Origin: Deltaproteobacteria bacterium
Lineage (GTDB): Bacteria; Desulfobacterota; Desulfovibrionia; Desulfovibrionales; Desulfovibrionaceae
Direction of reading: 5' to 3'
Length of the DNA: 47,072 bases
Assembly (NCBI GenBank): GCA_031275645.1
Contig: JAISOL010000028.1
Coordinates: 1 to 47,072, forward strand
Made by a program: the position numbers and the translations under genes
The notes under the pieces: model-generated
What the model was told of the DNA's origin: nothing
The model's input: the letters and a program-made list of their open reading frames with translations, nothing else
Database searches by the model: none
In this document: positions 16,353-24,247 of the stretch, piece by piece
How the letters are laid out: every line of letters starts with the position of its first letter
Numbering within the stretch: position 1 is the first letter of the stretch

Positions 16353-17375
16353 TCAGGAAATATAAACCCGGCGGTAAAAGTCCCTGTCGTCCAGAGTGCG
16401 TCCGACTCCGCGCACAATTGTAGTCAGGGGGTCTTCATCCAGCGCGATCTTCAGTTTGGTATCCTCATGCAGAACATCGCTCAATCCCTTTAAAAGAGAG
16501 CCGCCGCCGGCCATCAGTATGCCGTTGCGGGCAATATCCGCGGATAATTCGGGAGGCGTTTTTTCCAGAGTCAAACGCACCGCATGCACAATGGCCCGCA
16601 CCGGCCCGGCCAGCGCTTCCCGGATGTGTCCGTCCGAAATGCGTATTACCCGCGGCGCGCCGGAAACGGCATCCTTGCCTCCCACTTCCGCTTCCAGCGG
16701 CTCCTTCAGAGGGCAGGCGCTGCCTATAACCATCTTGATGCGCTCCGCCATATTTTCGCCTATCTTCAAACGGAATTCATCCTGAAAATAACGCTGCACG
16801 GCCATATTCATGGCATCGCCGGCAACGCGCAGGGATTCGGCGCAAGCCAGAGCCGAAAGGCTGATCACCGCTACCTCGGTGGTGCCTCCGCCAATGTCGA
16901 TCACCATGCTTCCCCGGGGCTCGTGTACAGGCAGCCCGGCCCCCAGAGCGGCGGCCATGGGCTCCTCAATCAGATTTACCTCACCTGCTCCGGCTTCCCG
17001 CGCGGATTCCACCACCGCCCTTTTTTCCACCTGGGTAATGCCCGAAGGGACGCAAATAACAATATCCGGGCGGAAAAGGCGTAATCCGGTAAGGACTTTC
17101 CGGATAAAATAGGCAATGAGCCTGCTGGTTATATCAAAATCGGCGATCACTCCGTCCCGCATGGGGCGCACGGCCTTGATCCTTCTGGGAGTACGCCCGA
17201 GAAATTCCTTGGCCTCACGCCCTATCGCCAGCACCGTGCCTTTTTCCGCATCCACCGCCACGACCGAGGGTTCGTTGAGCACTATGCCCGCCTTGCGGGT
17301 ATAAAGCAGGGTATTGGCCGTGCCGAGATCCATGGCCAGATCCTGACTGAAAAGACGAAAAAACTTTTTAAGCAT
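16353..17375 (-). CDS. mreB: Rod-shape protein MreB (bacterial actin)
   Basis: MreB polymerises under the inner membrane and guides wall synthesis. It has 340 residues from the ATG at 17375. The N-terminus LFSQDLAMDLGTANTLLY is the phosphate-1 region. Others are PSGITQVEKRAV, EEPMAAALGAGLP, the phosphate-2 loop VIDIGGGTTEVAVISL and the adenosine motif ILMAGGGSLLKGL. The start overlaps the end of the GAF gene by eight bases, so the two are translated together. mreC and mreD do not follow, unlike the usual mreBCD cluster, so this could be a second MreB copy or a rearranged locus. Confidence 0.95.
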   Translation of the reverse strand: MLKKFFRLFSQDLAMDLGTANTLLYTRKAGIVLNEPSVVAVDAEKGTVLAIGREAKEFLGRTPRRIKAVRPMRDGVIADFDITSRLIAYFIRKVLTGLRLFRPDIVICVPSGITQVEKRAVVESAREAGAGEVNLIEEPMAAALGAGLPVHEPRGSMVIDIGGGTTEVAVISLSALACAESLRVAGDAMNMAVQRYFQDEFRLKIGENMAERIKMVIGSACPLKEPLEAEVGGKDAVSGAPRVIRISDGHIREALAGPVRAIVHAVRLTLEKTPPELSADIARNGILMAGGGSLLKGLSDVLHEDTKLKIALDEDPLTTIVRGVGRTLDDRDFYRRVYIS

Positions 17376-18402
17376 GGTCGGAATCCATTTCGGGTAAAGC
17401 TTCGCCGGCCGCTTCTCCTGTCCGCGCAGATTGCTGCTGCAAATTATGGAAGCGGCGCCTGATGAAAAAGTTTTCCAGGAATTGCGCCAAATGTTCCGCC
17501 GCCATCCGGGCAAACTCCCTGACCTCCATGTCAAGCTCCAGAGGAAGCCTGTCGGCCAGACAAAGCACTCCTCTGACCTTGTTCTGGTAGACCAGGGGAA
17601 GGGCCATCATACGCTGAAAATCCGGGACATCCGATGGATACCCAAGTAAAAGGGCCTCGGATTTGCCTTCCGGACCGCCGTTGGCCAGAGGCTTTCCGTA
17701 GCGGAAAACCCAGCCGACCATGCCGCAGCTCAGGCTGTAACTTTTGGACTGGCCCCCGCGCAAAAGCAGAGGGTAATTTTCGCCTTCAATATTGTACTGG
17801 CTTTCATCCGGATGCAAAGTGCACAAGGCGCAATACTCGCAGCCGCTGGCCTTGGAAAGCGTATCCAGAAAACTGTTCATGAAATCCGGCCAATTGGAAT
17901 ACTCCCGCCTATACACATAAAGCAGGCGCATAGCCGCGTAATAACGCAAAACAGCGCTCTGGGCCGCCTCCCGGCTGAGGATATCGTGAAAGTCCGCCAG
18001 CATACCGGCAAAGAGCTGGAGAATTTTCTGATCCTTATCCGAAAAGGAGTACTGGCGCTTGCTGTCCACGCACAGCGCTCCAAGACCTCCCGGCAGGGCG
18101 CACCCCATGAAGGCCTTTATCTGCCGCTCTTCATTATCTTCGTAATAAGCCAGGCTGTTGCGGCGCTGATCGAAATCCGGCACCAGGAGAGTATCCTGAT
18201 TACGTATAACCCAGCCCACCAGCCCCTGCCCCGGCGAAATCTCGGCGGCGGGCTTGACCTTGTCGCCGAGGCTGAACACGGCCTTCAATCTGTGAACTGA
18301 AGTTCTGTCGCCCGGAGTGGAAGGAAGAAACAGCACTGCGGTATACCCTTCCAGCACGCTGCACAAAAGACCAAGAAGACGCTCATACGGCGAATTATCC
18401 AT
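17368..18402 (-). CDS. Tandem GAF-domain protein
   Basis: This is a 344-residue protein with two GAF-like sensory domains and no attached output domain. The first (about 10-140) includes SPGQGLVGWVIRNQDTLLVPDF and GGLGALCVDSKRQYSFSDKDQKILQLFAG. The second (about 170-310) includes SYSLSCGMVGWVFRYGKPLAN and VYQNKVRGVLCLADRL. GAF domains bind small ligands or cofactors or act in protein contacts; the ligand cannot be predicted. The second domain region holds a CEYCALC cluster. The stop overlaps the mreB start, suggesting a link with cell-shape control. It is divergent from the 606-residue gene, over a palindrome at 18419-18438. Confidence 0.8.
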   Translation of the reverse strand: MDNSPYERLLGLLCSVLEGYTAVLFLPSTPGDRTSVHRLKAVFSLGDKVKPAAEISPGQGLVGWVIRNQDTLLVPDFDQRRNSLAYYEDNEERQIKAFMGCALPGGLGALCVDSKRQYSFSDKDQKILQLFAGMLADFHDILSREAAQSAVLRYYAAMRLLYVYRREYSNWPDFMNSFLDTLSKASGCEYCALCTLHPDESQYNIEGENYPLLLRGGQSKSYSLSCGMVGWVFRYGKPLANGGPEGKSEALLLGYPSDVPDFQRMMALPLVYQNKVRGVLCLADRLPLELDMEVREFARMAAEHLAQFLENFFIRRRFHNLQQQSARTGEAAGEALPEMDSDHA

Positions 18403-18418
18403 TATATTTGCCCTGGTT

Positions 18419-18438
18419 GCATGACATGTCAGGCATGC
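18419..18438. promoter_or_regulatory. Palindrome in the divergent promoter region
   Basis: TGACATGTCA (18422-18431) is a perfect 10-base palindrome, flanked by GCATG and GGCATGC, which extend the symmetry. It lies between the divergent starts of the GAF gene (18402) and the gene at 18523, a natural place for an operator acting on both. The binding protein is unknown. Confidence 0.4.
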
Positions 18439-18522
18439 GCGTATTTAAAACAACATCAGCAGCCAGACTAACTGATTCCATTATGACTGTCATCTCCTGA
18501 AGTACTTGAAAATTTAGTTAAA

Positions 18523-20343
18523 ATGAATTTTTCTGTGGAAAATTCCTCAAGGCAGTGTTATGTAAATTCATTCCGAAATAATTTTCAAGGGCAACTGATG
18601 GACTCCTGGCAAGAAGCATTCACAAAGGGAAAAATCTCCTGGCGTGACAAGGTTAACCTCAAGGATCGCCTGCTTGTCCGTGAACTCAGCGAATTCAAAC
18701 ATTTTCTCGATCTTGTCCATATCCGCCACTGTCTGCTCAAACCATACTTCGAGAACAGTGATTATCCCCTGGTAGAAAGCCGTGAGCTCCTGCCCTCTTT
18801 TGACGCGGACATGTTTGAGCATAAAAATTTGCCCGGTTTCAGCCTGGTGGCTTTCGGAAGACCCATAAATTATTTTTCCGAAGTGTTTCAGTTTGACTTT
18901 CTGCAACCGATCACCAGCGAGATGTCGGAAGAAGAAGCAATCGCCGCCATGACCGAAAATATGCAGACCTTTCAAAACCGCATCCACAAAACTGAACACC
19001 CGGCTTTGCTGGACATTTTCAGCAAACTTGATCTGACCAGTCTGGACAACTACTCCGCCCTCATGCCCTTTCTTATGCAGATGGACCGGGCTCAGGTACT
19101 GGCCATGAACGGCGATGTGCCTGAAAAAAACAATTTCTGCCTCTGCGGCATTTACGCTTCCTTCCCTTCGGATCTGGATACGGAAATAAAGCGCTACGGA
19201 CTGCGCATCGGAAAATTTTCCGTCGGAAACAACGAAATGTACGAAAACAACCGCCTGTTCGTATACCAGTATCTGATGGAGCTTTACGGCTTCCCCATTG
19301 CTTCGGAGCGCCGCACTTCAGCGGCGCTGTTTTCCAGGAGGCTGCACAAGATGGGCGAAAAATTTCTTATCCGCACTCTGGGGCAATCCGACCGCACCAT
19401 CACCACGGTATGGACCGATTCGCCCGGACGCCCCTACCCCAAAGTGGAAAAAATATCTCTGATTGCCCTGGATAAAGATCAGACCGAATATATTGACGTT
19501 TTGCAGAGGGAAAATTTCTTTGTGGATGCTGAAAAACGGGTGGTGCTGATCCGCATAAAATACAAGCAACATGCTTACAGCGCGAACAATGTGCGCGAAG
19601 ACCGGGCCTTATCCGTTGACACGCAGGAAATAATCCATCCCATAAGCGGAGAATCCATGCCCGGAGTCAACCTGATCAAGGACAGCACCAATATGTTCCT
19701 GCGCCTGAACGATATTGTACGGGGCGAATATAGCGGCAGTATAGTATACAAACGCACCGAGCTCATTGAAAATACCGACACGGACGAAAAAAAGCTGAAA
19801 TTCCTTTATGCCTGGCTGTCCAAGCATCAACATCGCCTCATAGCCTACAGCGACGAATTTTTTCTGAATGTGAGCAAAGTGCTCGACACCTACTTGTTTT
19901 CAGCCGAAAATTACCTTACTTTCAATTCGCTGGATGGCCTGTATCAGGAAGTTTTCTCAAAATACAGTTATATTCAGCAGGCGCGTAAAATCAAGTTGCT
20001 GGAAGATCTAAAAGGGCGCTATTTCCGGGGAAAACGCATCGGCTACGGCGATATGCTGGAAGAGGTCATAGATATACTGCAATCGCTTAAATTTGATGTT
20101 GTCAACTACTTTGCGCCGCTCGTGGATTCAATAATCAATATAAGCGACAGCATTCTTAACGACAGATATCTGCGGCGCAACTATATCGACAGAAAAGGGA
20201 GCGATTTGTCGGCTCGGCAGCAGAGCATACGCCGCAACTACGGCAAGCTCGTCTCCCTGGTTGACGAATTCAAGGCCATAAGGCGCATGCGCGCGGAAAT
20301 TGTTAAACACTACAACACCGTAACACAGCAGGCAAAAACATGA
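18523..20343 (+). CDS. Unknown 606-residue cytoplasmic protein
   Basis: This is a large soluble protein with no signal peptide, membrane helix or motif that I recognise. It is rich in charged and aromatic residues. Residues 26-60 (MDSWQEAFTKGKISWRDKV) begin a possible N-terminal domain, and an ATG there (18598), preceded by AAGGG, is an alternative start that would give 581 residues. The middle has a possible beta segment (TITTVWTDSPGRPYPKVEKISLIALD). The last 200 residues look largely helical (KLKFLYAWLSKHQHRL; QSIRRNYGKLVSLVDEFKAIRRMRAEIVKHYN). The stop overlaps the gcvT start (ATGA), so the two are coupled. I suspect a lineage-specific family, but cannot test this. Confidence 0.8.
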   Translation: MNFSVENSSRQCYVNSFRNNFQGQLMDSWQEAFTKGKISWRDKVNLKDRLLVRELSEFKHFLDLVHIRHCLLKPYFENSDYPLVESRELLPSFDADMFEHKNLPGFSLVAFGRPINYFSEVFQFDFLQPITSEMSEEEAIAAMTENMQTFQNRIHKTEHPALLDIFSKLDLTSLDNYSALMPFLMQMDRAQVLAMNGDVPEKNNFCLCGIYASFPSDLDTEIKRYGLRIGKFSVGNNEMYENNRLFVYQYLMELYGFPIASERRTSAALFSRRLHKMGEKFLIRTLGQSDRTITTVWTDSPGRPYPKVEKISLIALDKDQTEYIDVLQRENFFVDAEKRVVLIRIKYKQHAYSANNVREDRALSVDTQEIIHPISGESMPGVNLIKDSTNMFLRLNDIVRGEYSGSIVYKRTELIENTDTDEKKLKFLYAWLSKHQHRLIAYSDEFFLNVSKVLDTYLFSAENYLTFNSLDGLYQEVFSKYSYIQQARKIKLLEDLKGRYFRGKRIGYGDMLEEVIDILQSLKFDVVNYFAPLVDSIINISDSILNDRYLRRNYIDRKGSDLSARQQSIRRNYGKLVSLVDEFKAIRRMRAEIVKHYNTVTQQAKT

Positions 20344-21440
20344 GCGCAGCAGCCACCCCGCTTAACTCCTGGCATAAGGCCCACGGAGCCAAAATGACCC
20401 CTTTTGCCGGATGGGACATGCCTATCCAATATAGCGGCATACTTCAGGAGCATGAACACACGCGCCGCCAGGCTTCAATTTTCGATATCTGTCACATGGG
20501 AGAATTCCTGGTGAGCGGCAAAAACGCCACCCGAAGCCTGGGTCTGGCTCTGACGGCCAACCTGGAAACCCTCAAACCCGGGCATTGCCGCTACGGTTTT
20601 CTGCTCAACGAACATGGCGGCATTCTGGACGATCTTATCACCTACCGCCTGGAAGAAGAGAAATACATGTTGGTGGTCAATGCGGCCTGTATACGGACGG
20701 ATCTGGAAATCTTCGGCCAACGCCTGGATCGCGGGCTCGGGCTTGAGGATATTTCCGCCGGAACCGGCAAGATCGACCTGCAGGGACCGGCCGCGCTGGA
20801 AGTTCTTTCGACCGTTTTCCCGCCCGAACTGTTTTCGGACTGGCGGACCCTGCCTTATTTCGGTTTCAGGGAAATCAACAGGAAAGGGACAAAAATTCTG
20901 GTCAGCCGCACGGGCTACACCGGCGAACTTGGCTACGAACTGTACCTGCCCGCGGACAAGGTTCAGGAATTATGGGAAGATCTGTCGCTCCATCCGCAAG
21001 TCAAACCGGCCGGTCTTGGAGCGCGAGATACCCTGCGTCTGGAAGCCGGGTTCCCCCTGAACGGACAGGATCTTACCCCGGAACACAGCCCGGCGGAAGC
21101 CGGTTACGCCGGAATGCTCAACTCCGCGTCCGACTATGTGGGGAAAGCCGGAGCCGTAAAAATCCGCCAGGTGCTCGTTCCCCTGGCTATCCCAGGCCGC
21201 CGCAGCGCCAGACACGGAAACAAGGTGCTCCTCCCGGAAGGGGAACGGCCTCAGGTCGGAGAAGTCAGCAGCGCGTCTTTCGCTCCCTCTCTGGGTTATG
21301 CCGTTGCCCTGGCCTATATCGATAAAGAACAATCCGGCCGGGACAAATACCTTGTTCAGGCGGATCGCGCCATCCTTGAGGCCTCCCGTACGGAGCTGCC
21401 CTTCTACAGGCAGGGTACGGCCAGAAAAAAATTAGTCTGA
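20340..21440 (+). CDS. gcvT: Glycine cleavage system T protein (aminomethyltransferase)
   Basis: GcvT moves the methylene group from aminomethyl-lipoyl-H-protein to tetrahydrofolate. It has 366 residues with the family signatures: MTPFAGWDMPIQY near the start, SIFDICHMGEF, GILDDLITYR, SRTGYTGELGYELY and GLGARDTLRLEAG with the catalytic Asp. The start codon overlaps the previous stop (ATGA). gcvH and gcvP are not next to it, so it is detached from the usual cluster; a role in some other folate-dependent C1 transfer (YgfZ-like) is possible, but the overall match is closer to GcvT. Confidence 0.92.
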   Translation: MSAAATPLNSWHKAHGAKMTPFAGWDMPIQYSGILQEHEHTRRQASIFDICHMGEFLVSGKNATRSLGLALTANLETLKPGHCRYGFLLNEHGGILDDLITYRLEEEKYMLVVNAACIRTDLEIFGQRLDRGLGLEDISAGTGKIDLQGPAALEVLSTVFPPELFSDWRTLPYFGFREINRKGTKILVSRTGYTGELGYELYLPADKVQELWEDLSLHPQVKPAGLGARDTLRLEAGFPLNGQDLTPEHSPAEAGYAGMLNSASDYVGKAGAVKIRQVLVPLAIPGRRSARHGNKVLLPEGERPQVGEVSSASFAPSLGYAVALAYIDKEQSGRDKYLVQADRAILEASRTELPFYRQGTARKKLV

Positions 21441-21444
21441 AATC

Positions 21445-22194
21445 ATGCGCACCTTTTTTCTTGAGCCCGGACGCTGGCGCATTCCCTTTATCCTCGACGG
21501 CCCTGAAGCCAGACATATAGCCAGAGTCCTGCGCCTGAAAAACGGCGATTCCATACGTTTGCTGGACGGTCAGGGCAAAACCGGAGAATTCGCGCTTACA
21601 GCGGTCGCCGAAAAAGGCATAAAGCTTGAGCCGGTCAATATTGTCGAACATCCAAGAAGACAAAGGCGCAACTTTCTGGCCGCCGCCTATACCAGGGTAG
21701 CGCGGAGAAGCTTCATGCTGGAAAAGGCCGTGGAACTGGAAGCCGGCGGAATCTGGTTCTGGCAGGCTGAACGCAGTCAGGCCAAAGTGCCGGATAAACC
21801 CGTTGCGCGCTGGCGGGAACAACTTATTGCCGGAGCCAAGCAAAGCCTGAATCCCTGGCTGCCGGAGCTGAGAACTCTGCCCGGTGGAGCGGAGGATCTC
21901 TTCTCCGCCTCCTCTTCCTTCAAAAATCGTTTTCTCCTGTGGGAAGAAGCCGATCCCGCCTGTATGCTGCTCCCGGAAGACCTGACCGGCGCCGGCGAAC
22001 AAGAGGACATTCTTTTTGTCATGGGCCCGGAAGGAGGATTGAGCCCGGCGGAAGCGGAATTTTTCGTCGAACGGGGTTTCAGGCCGGTAAGCCTGGGGCG
22101 GCGTATTCTACGCTGGGAAACCGCCGCCGTGCTCTGCCTGGGCCTGGCCTGGTGGACGGGAGAATGCTCCCGAGCCGGACAGAGGCCGGTATGA
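21445..22194 (+). CDS. rsmE: 16S rRNA m3U1498 methyltransferase RsmE
   Basis: This SPOUT-fold methyltransferase modifies U1498 of 16S rRNA. It has 249 residues. The N-terminal PUA-like part has PEARHIARVLRLKNGDSIRLLDG. The SPOUT part has MLEKAVELEAGGIW, a GAKQSLNPWLPEL segment where the family usually reads EQSGR, then the SAM-binding VMGPEGGLSPAEAEFF and SLGRRILRWETA at the knot. The start lies four bases past the gcvT stop and the end overlaps the rarA start (ATGA), so it belongs to the coupled set. Confidence 0.94.
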   Translation: MRTFFLEPGRWRIPFILDGPEARHIARVLRLKNGDSIRLLDGQGKTGEFALTAVAEKGIKLEPVNIVEHPRRQRRNFLAAAYTRVARRSFMLEKAVELEAGGIWFWQAERSQAKVPDKPVARWREQLIAGAKQSLNPWLPELRTLPGGAEDLFSASSSFKNRFLLWEEADPACMLLPEDLTGAGEQEDILFVMGPEGGLSPAEAEFFVERGFRPVSLGRRILRWETAAVLCLGLAWWTGECSRAGQRPV

Positions 22195-23417
22195 GCCCCC
22201 TCCCCCCTCTCCCGGAACGCCTGCGCCCGGAAACGCTGGAAGATTTTGTGGGGCAGGAACATCTGCGCGCCAAACTGCAGAATCTGCTGCGCGCCGAGCG
22301 TCTGCCCAGTCTGCTCCTTTTCGGGCCGCCGGGATGCGGAAAATCCACCCTGGGGCTGATTCTGGCCAAGGCCCACGGGCGCAAGGCCATGCGCCTGAGC
22401 GCTCCTGAAGCCGGTTTGCAGCAATTGCGCCGCGCGCTGAACGGCATCGACATTCTGGTACTGGATGAATTGCACCGTTTTTCCAAGGCGCAGCAGGATT
22501 TTTTCCTGCCTCTGCTGGAAAACGGCGAACTCACCCTCATAGCGACCACCACCGAAAACCCTTCTTTCAGCGTCACCCGCCAGCTTTTATCCCGTTTACA
22601 TGTGCTTCGCCTGCGCCCGCTGGCGCACGAAGAACTTCTGGAGCTGGCCGGACGCGGATTGAAGACGCAGGGATTTACTCTGGAGCGGGAGAGCCTCCGG
22701 ATGCTGGCCGGAGTATCCGGAGGAGACGCCCGCACCCTCCTCAACCTGCTGGAGTACGCCGCGGCGGCGCCCGCAGACAAGCGAGAGCCGGAACAACTGC
22801 GCACTCTTCTGCCGGAGCTGGTCGCGCGCCATGATAAGGACGGGGACAGCCACTATGAAATTATTTCCGCCCTGATCAAATCCATACGCGGCAGCGATCC
22901 GGACGCGGCTCTGTATTATCTGGCCTGCCTGCTGGAAGGAGGGGAGGACCCCCGCTTTATCTGCCGCCGCCTGATTCTTTCCGCGGCCGAAGACGTCGGC
23001 CTGGCCGACCCCCAGGCCCTGACCCTGGCTGTATCCTGCCAGCAGGCGGTGGAATTTGTGGGTATGCCGGAAGGTTTTCTCCCTCTGGCGGAAACCTGCG
23101 TGTACCTGTCCCTGGCCAAAAAAAACAACAGCAGTTACGCCGCTTACGTAAAAGCGGCCAAAGAGGTCAAAACCAACGGCCCGCGGCCTGTTCCCCTGCA
23201 TTTGCGCAACTCTTCCACCCGCCTGCAAAAAGAATGGGGCTTCGGCCGGGGTTATCTCTATCCGCACAATTATCCAGACGGTTGGGTCAAACAGGATTAT
23301 CTTCCTCCGGAAGTGGAAGGACGCCGCTTTTATAATCCGAAAAATCTCGGGGAAGAAGCCGGATTGAGCGCCTGGTGGAAAAAAAATGTGCAGCCGCTCT
23401 TCAACAAGGATCAGTGA
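22191..23417 (+). CDS. rarA: Replication-associated recombination protein RarA (MgsA)
   Basis: This AAA+ ATPase acts at stalled replication forks. The ATG at 22191 (408 residues) overlaps the rsmE stop; a longer frame upstream is only the shadow of rsmE. Motifs are PERLRPETLEDFVGQEHL at the start, Walker A FGPPGCGKST, Walker B ILVLDELHRF, sensor 1 TTTENPSF and the lid region GDARTLLNLLEYA. The C-terminal tetramer and DNA-binding part has HYEIISALIKSIRGSDPDAALYYLA and the conserved end YLYPHNYPDGWVKQDYLP. Its stop shares a base with the next start (TGATG). Confidence 0.95.
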   Translation: MSPLPPLPERLRPETLEDFVGQEHLRAKLQNLLRAERLPSLLLFGPPGCGKSTLGLILAKAHGRKAMRLSAPEAGLQQLRRALNGIDILVLDELHRFSKAQQDFFLPLLENGELTLIATTTENPSFSVTRQLLSRLHVLRLRPLAHEELLELAGRGLKTQGFTLERESLRMLAGVSGGDARTLLNLLEYAAAAPADKREPEQLRTLLPELVARHDKDGDSHYEIISALIKSIRGSDPDAALYYLACLLEGGEDPRFICRRLILSAAEDVGLADPQALTLAVSCQQAVEFVGMPEGFLPLAETCVYLSLAKKNNSSYAAYVKAAKEVKTNGPRPVPLHLRNSSTRLQKEWGFGRGYLYPHNYPDGWVKQDYLPPEVEGRRFYNPKNLGEEAGLSAWWKKNVQPLFNKDQ

Positions 23418-24247
23418 TGAGCAATATAACCCCTGACGACGGTTTTCCTCTGCCCCACCTGCCCCCCGACTATATGAGCCCGCCGGCTCTCCGCAGACCT
23501 CTTTCGGCTCTCTTCCCCTCCCTCAGCTTCTACGTCCGCGTGTTCCTTGTCGTCCGCGCAGCCGGAGCAAAAGCTGCCCGAGGAGAATATACGGCGGAAG
23601 ACTGGATCGGAAGCAGTCTGGAAACCCTGCGGGCTCTGGAGTACTGCGGAGTAGTCCTCGAAATACGCGGGCTGGAACACCTCGCGCATCTGAACGGTCC
23701 CTGCGTCGTCGTGAGCAACCACATGAGCACGCTGGAAACCTTTATCCTCCCCTGCGTCATACAGCCGCACAAGGATGTGACCTTCGTGATCAAGGAAGAT
23801 CTGCTCAAATACCCCTGGTTCGGAAATGTCCTGCGTGCCCGTGACCCCATCACGGTAGGACGCGCCGACCCGCGCGCCGATTTGAACTCCATGCTGAAAG
23901 GAGGAGCGGAACGCCTGGGCGCCGGAATCTCCATCATCGTCTTCCCTCAGGGGAGCCGCGGCCCTTCGTTCGATCCCCGACATTTCAACAGTGTAGGCGT
24001 AAAAATAGCCAGAAAGGCCGGAGTACCCGTGCTGCCCTTGGCCTTGCGCAGCGATGCCTGGGGAGTGGGAAAGATCGTCAAGGATTTCGGTCCGATACGA
24101 CCTCAGCTCAGGGTGCGTTTCAAATTCGGCCCGCCTTTGAGCGTTGCCGGCAACGGAAAAGAAGAACACGCAACGGTACTGCGTTTCATTCAGGACAATC
24201 TCGCCTCCTGGGGCATTGACGCCCCGTATTGCGCTGTTACTGAATAA
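23417..24247 (+). CDS. PlsC-type lysophospholipid acyltransferase
   Basis: This is a 276-residue 1-acyl-glycerol-3-phosphate acyltransferase-like protein of the inner membrane face. The ATG at 23417 overlaps the rarA stop and has AAGGA eight bases upstream. The catalytic motif I is NHMSTLE at 101-107, i.e. HX4E where the family norm is HX4D. Motif III is FPQGSRGPSFDP and motif IV is VPVLPLALRSDAW. A hydrophobic segment lies near 33-48. The HX4E change keeps an acidic residue, so activity is likely. The gene ends 11 bases inside the convergent mnmA gene. The exact lipid substrate is not known. Confidence 0.85.
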   Translation: MSNITPDDGFPLPHLPPDYMSPPALRRPLSALFPSLSFYVRVFLVVRAAGAKAARGEYTAEDWIGSSLETLRALEYCGVVLEIRGLEHLAHLNGPCVVVSNHMSTLETFILPCVIQPHKDVTFVIKEDLLKYPWFGNVLRARDPITVGRADPRADLNSMLKGGAERLGAGISIIVFPQGSRGPSFDPRHFNSVGVKIARKAGVPVLPLALRSDAWGVGKIVKDFGPIRPQLRVRFKFGPPLSVAGNGKEEHATVLRFIQDNLASWGIDAPYCAVTE

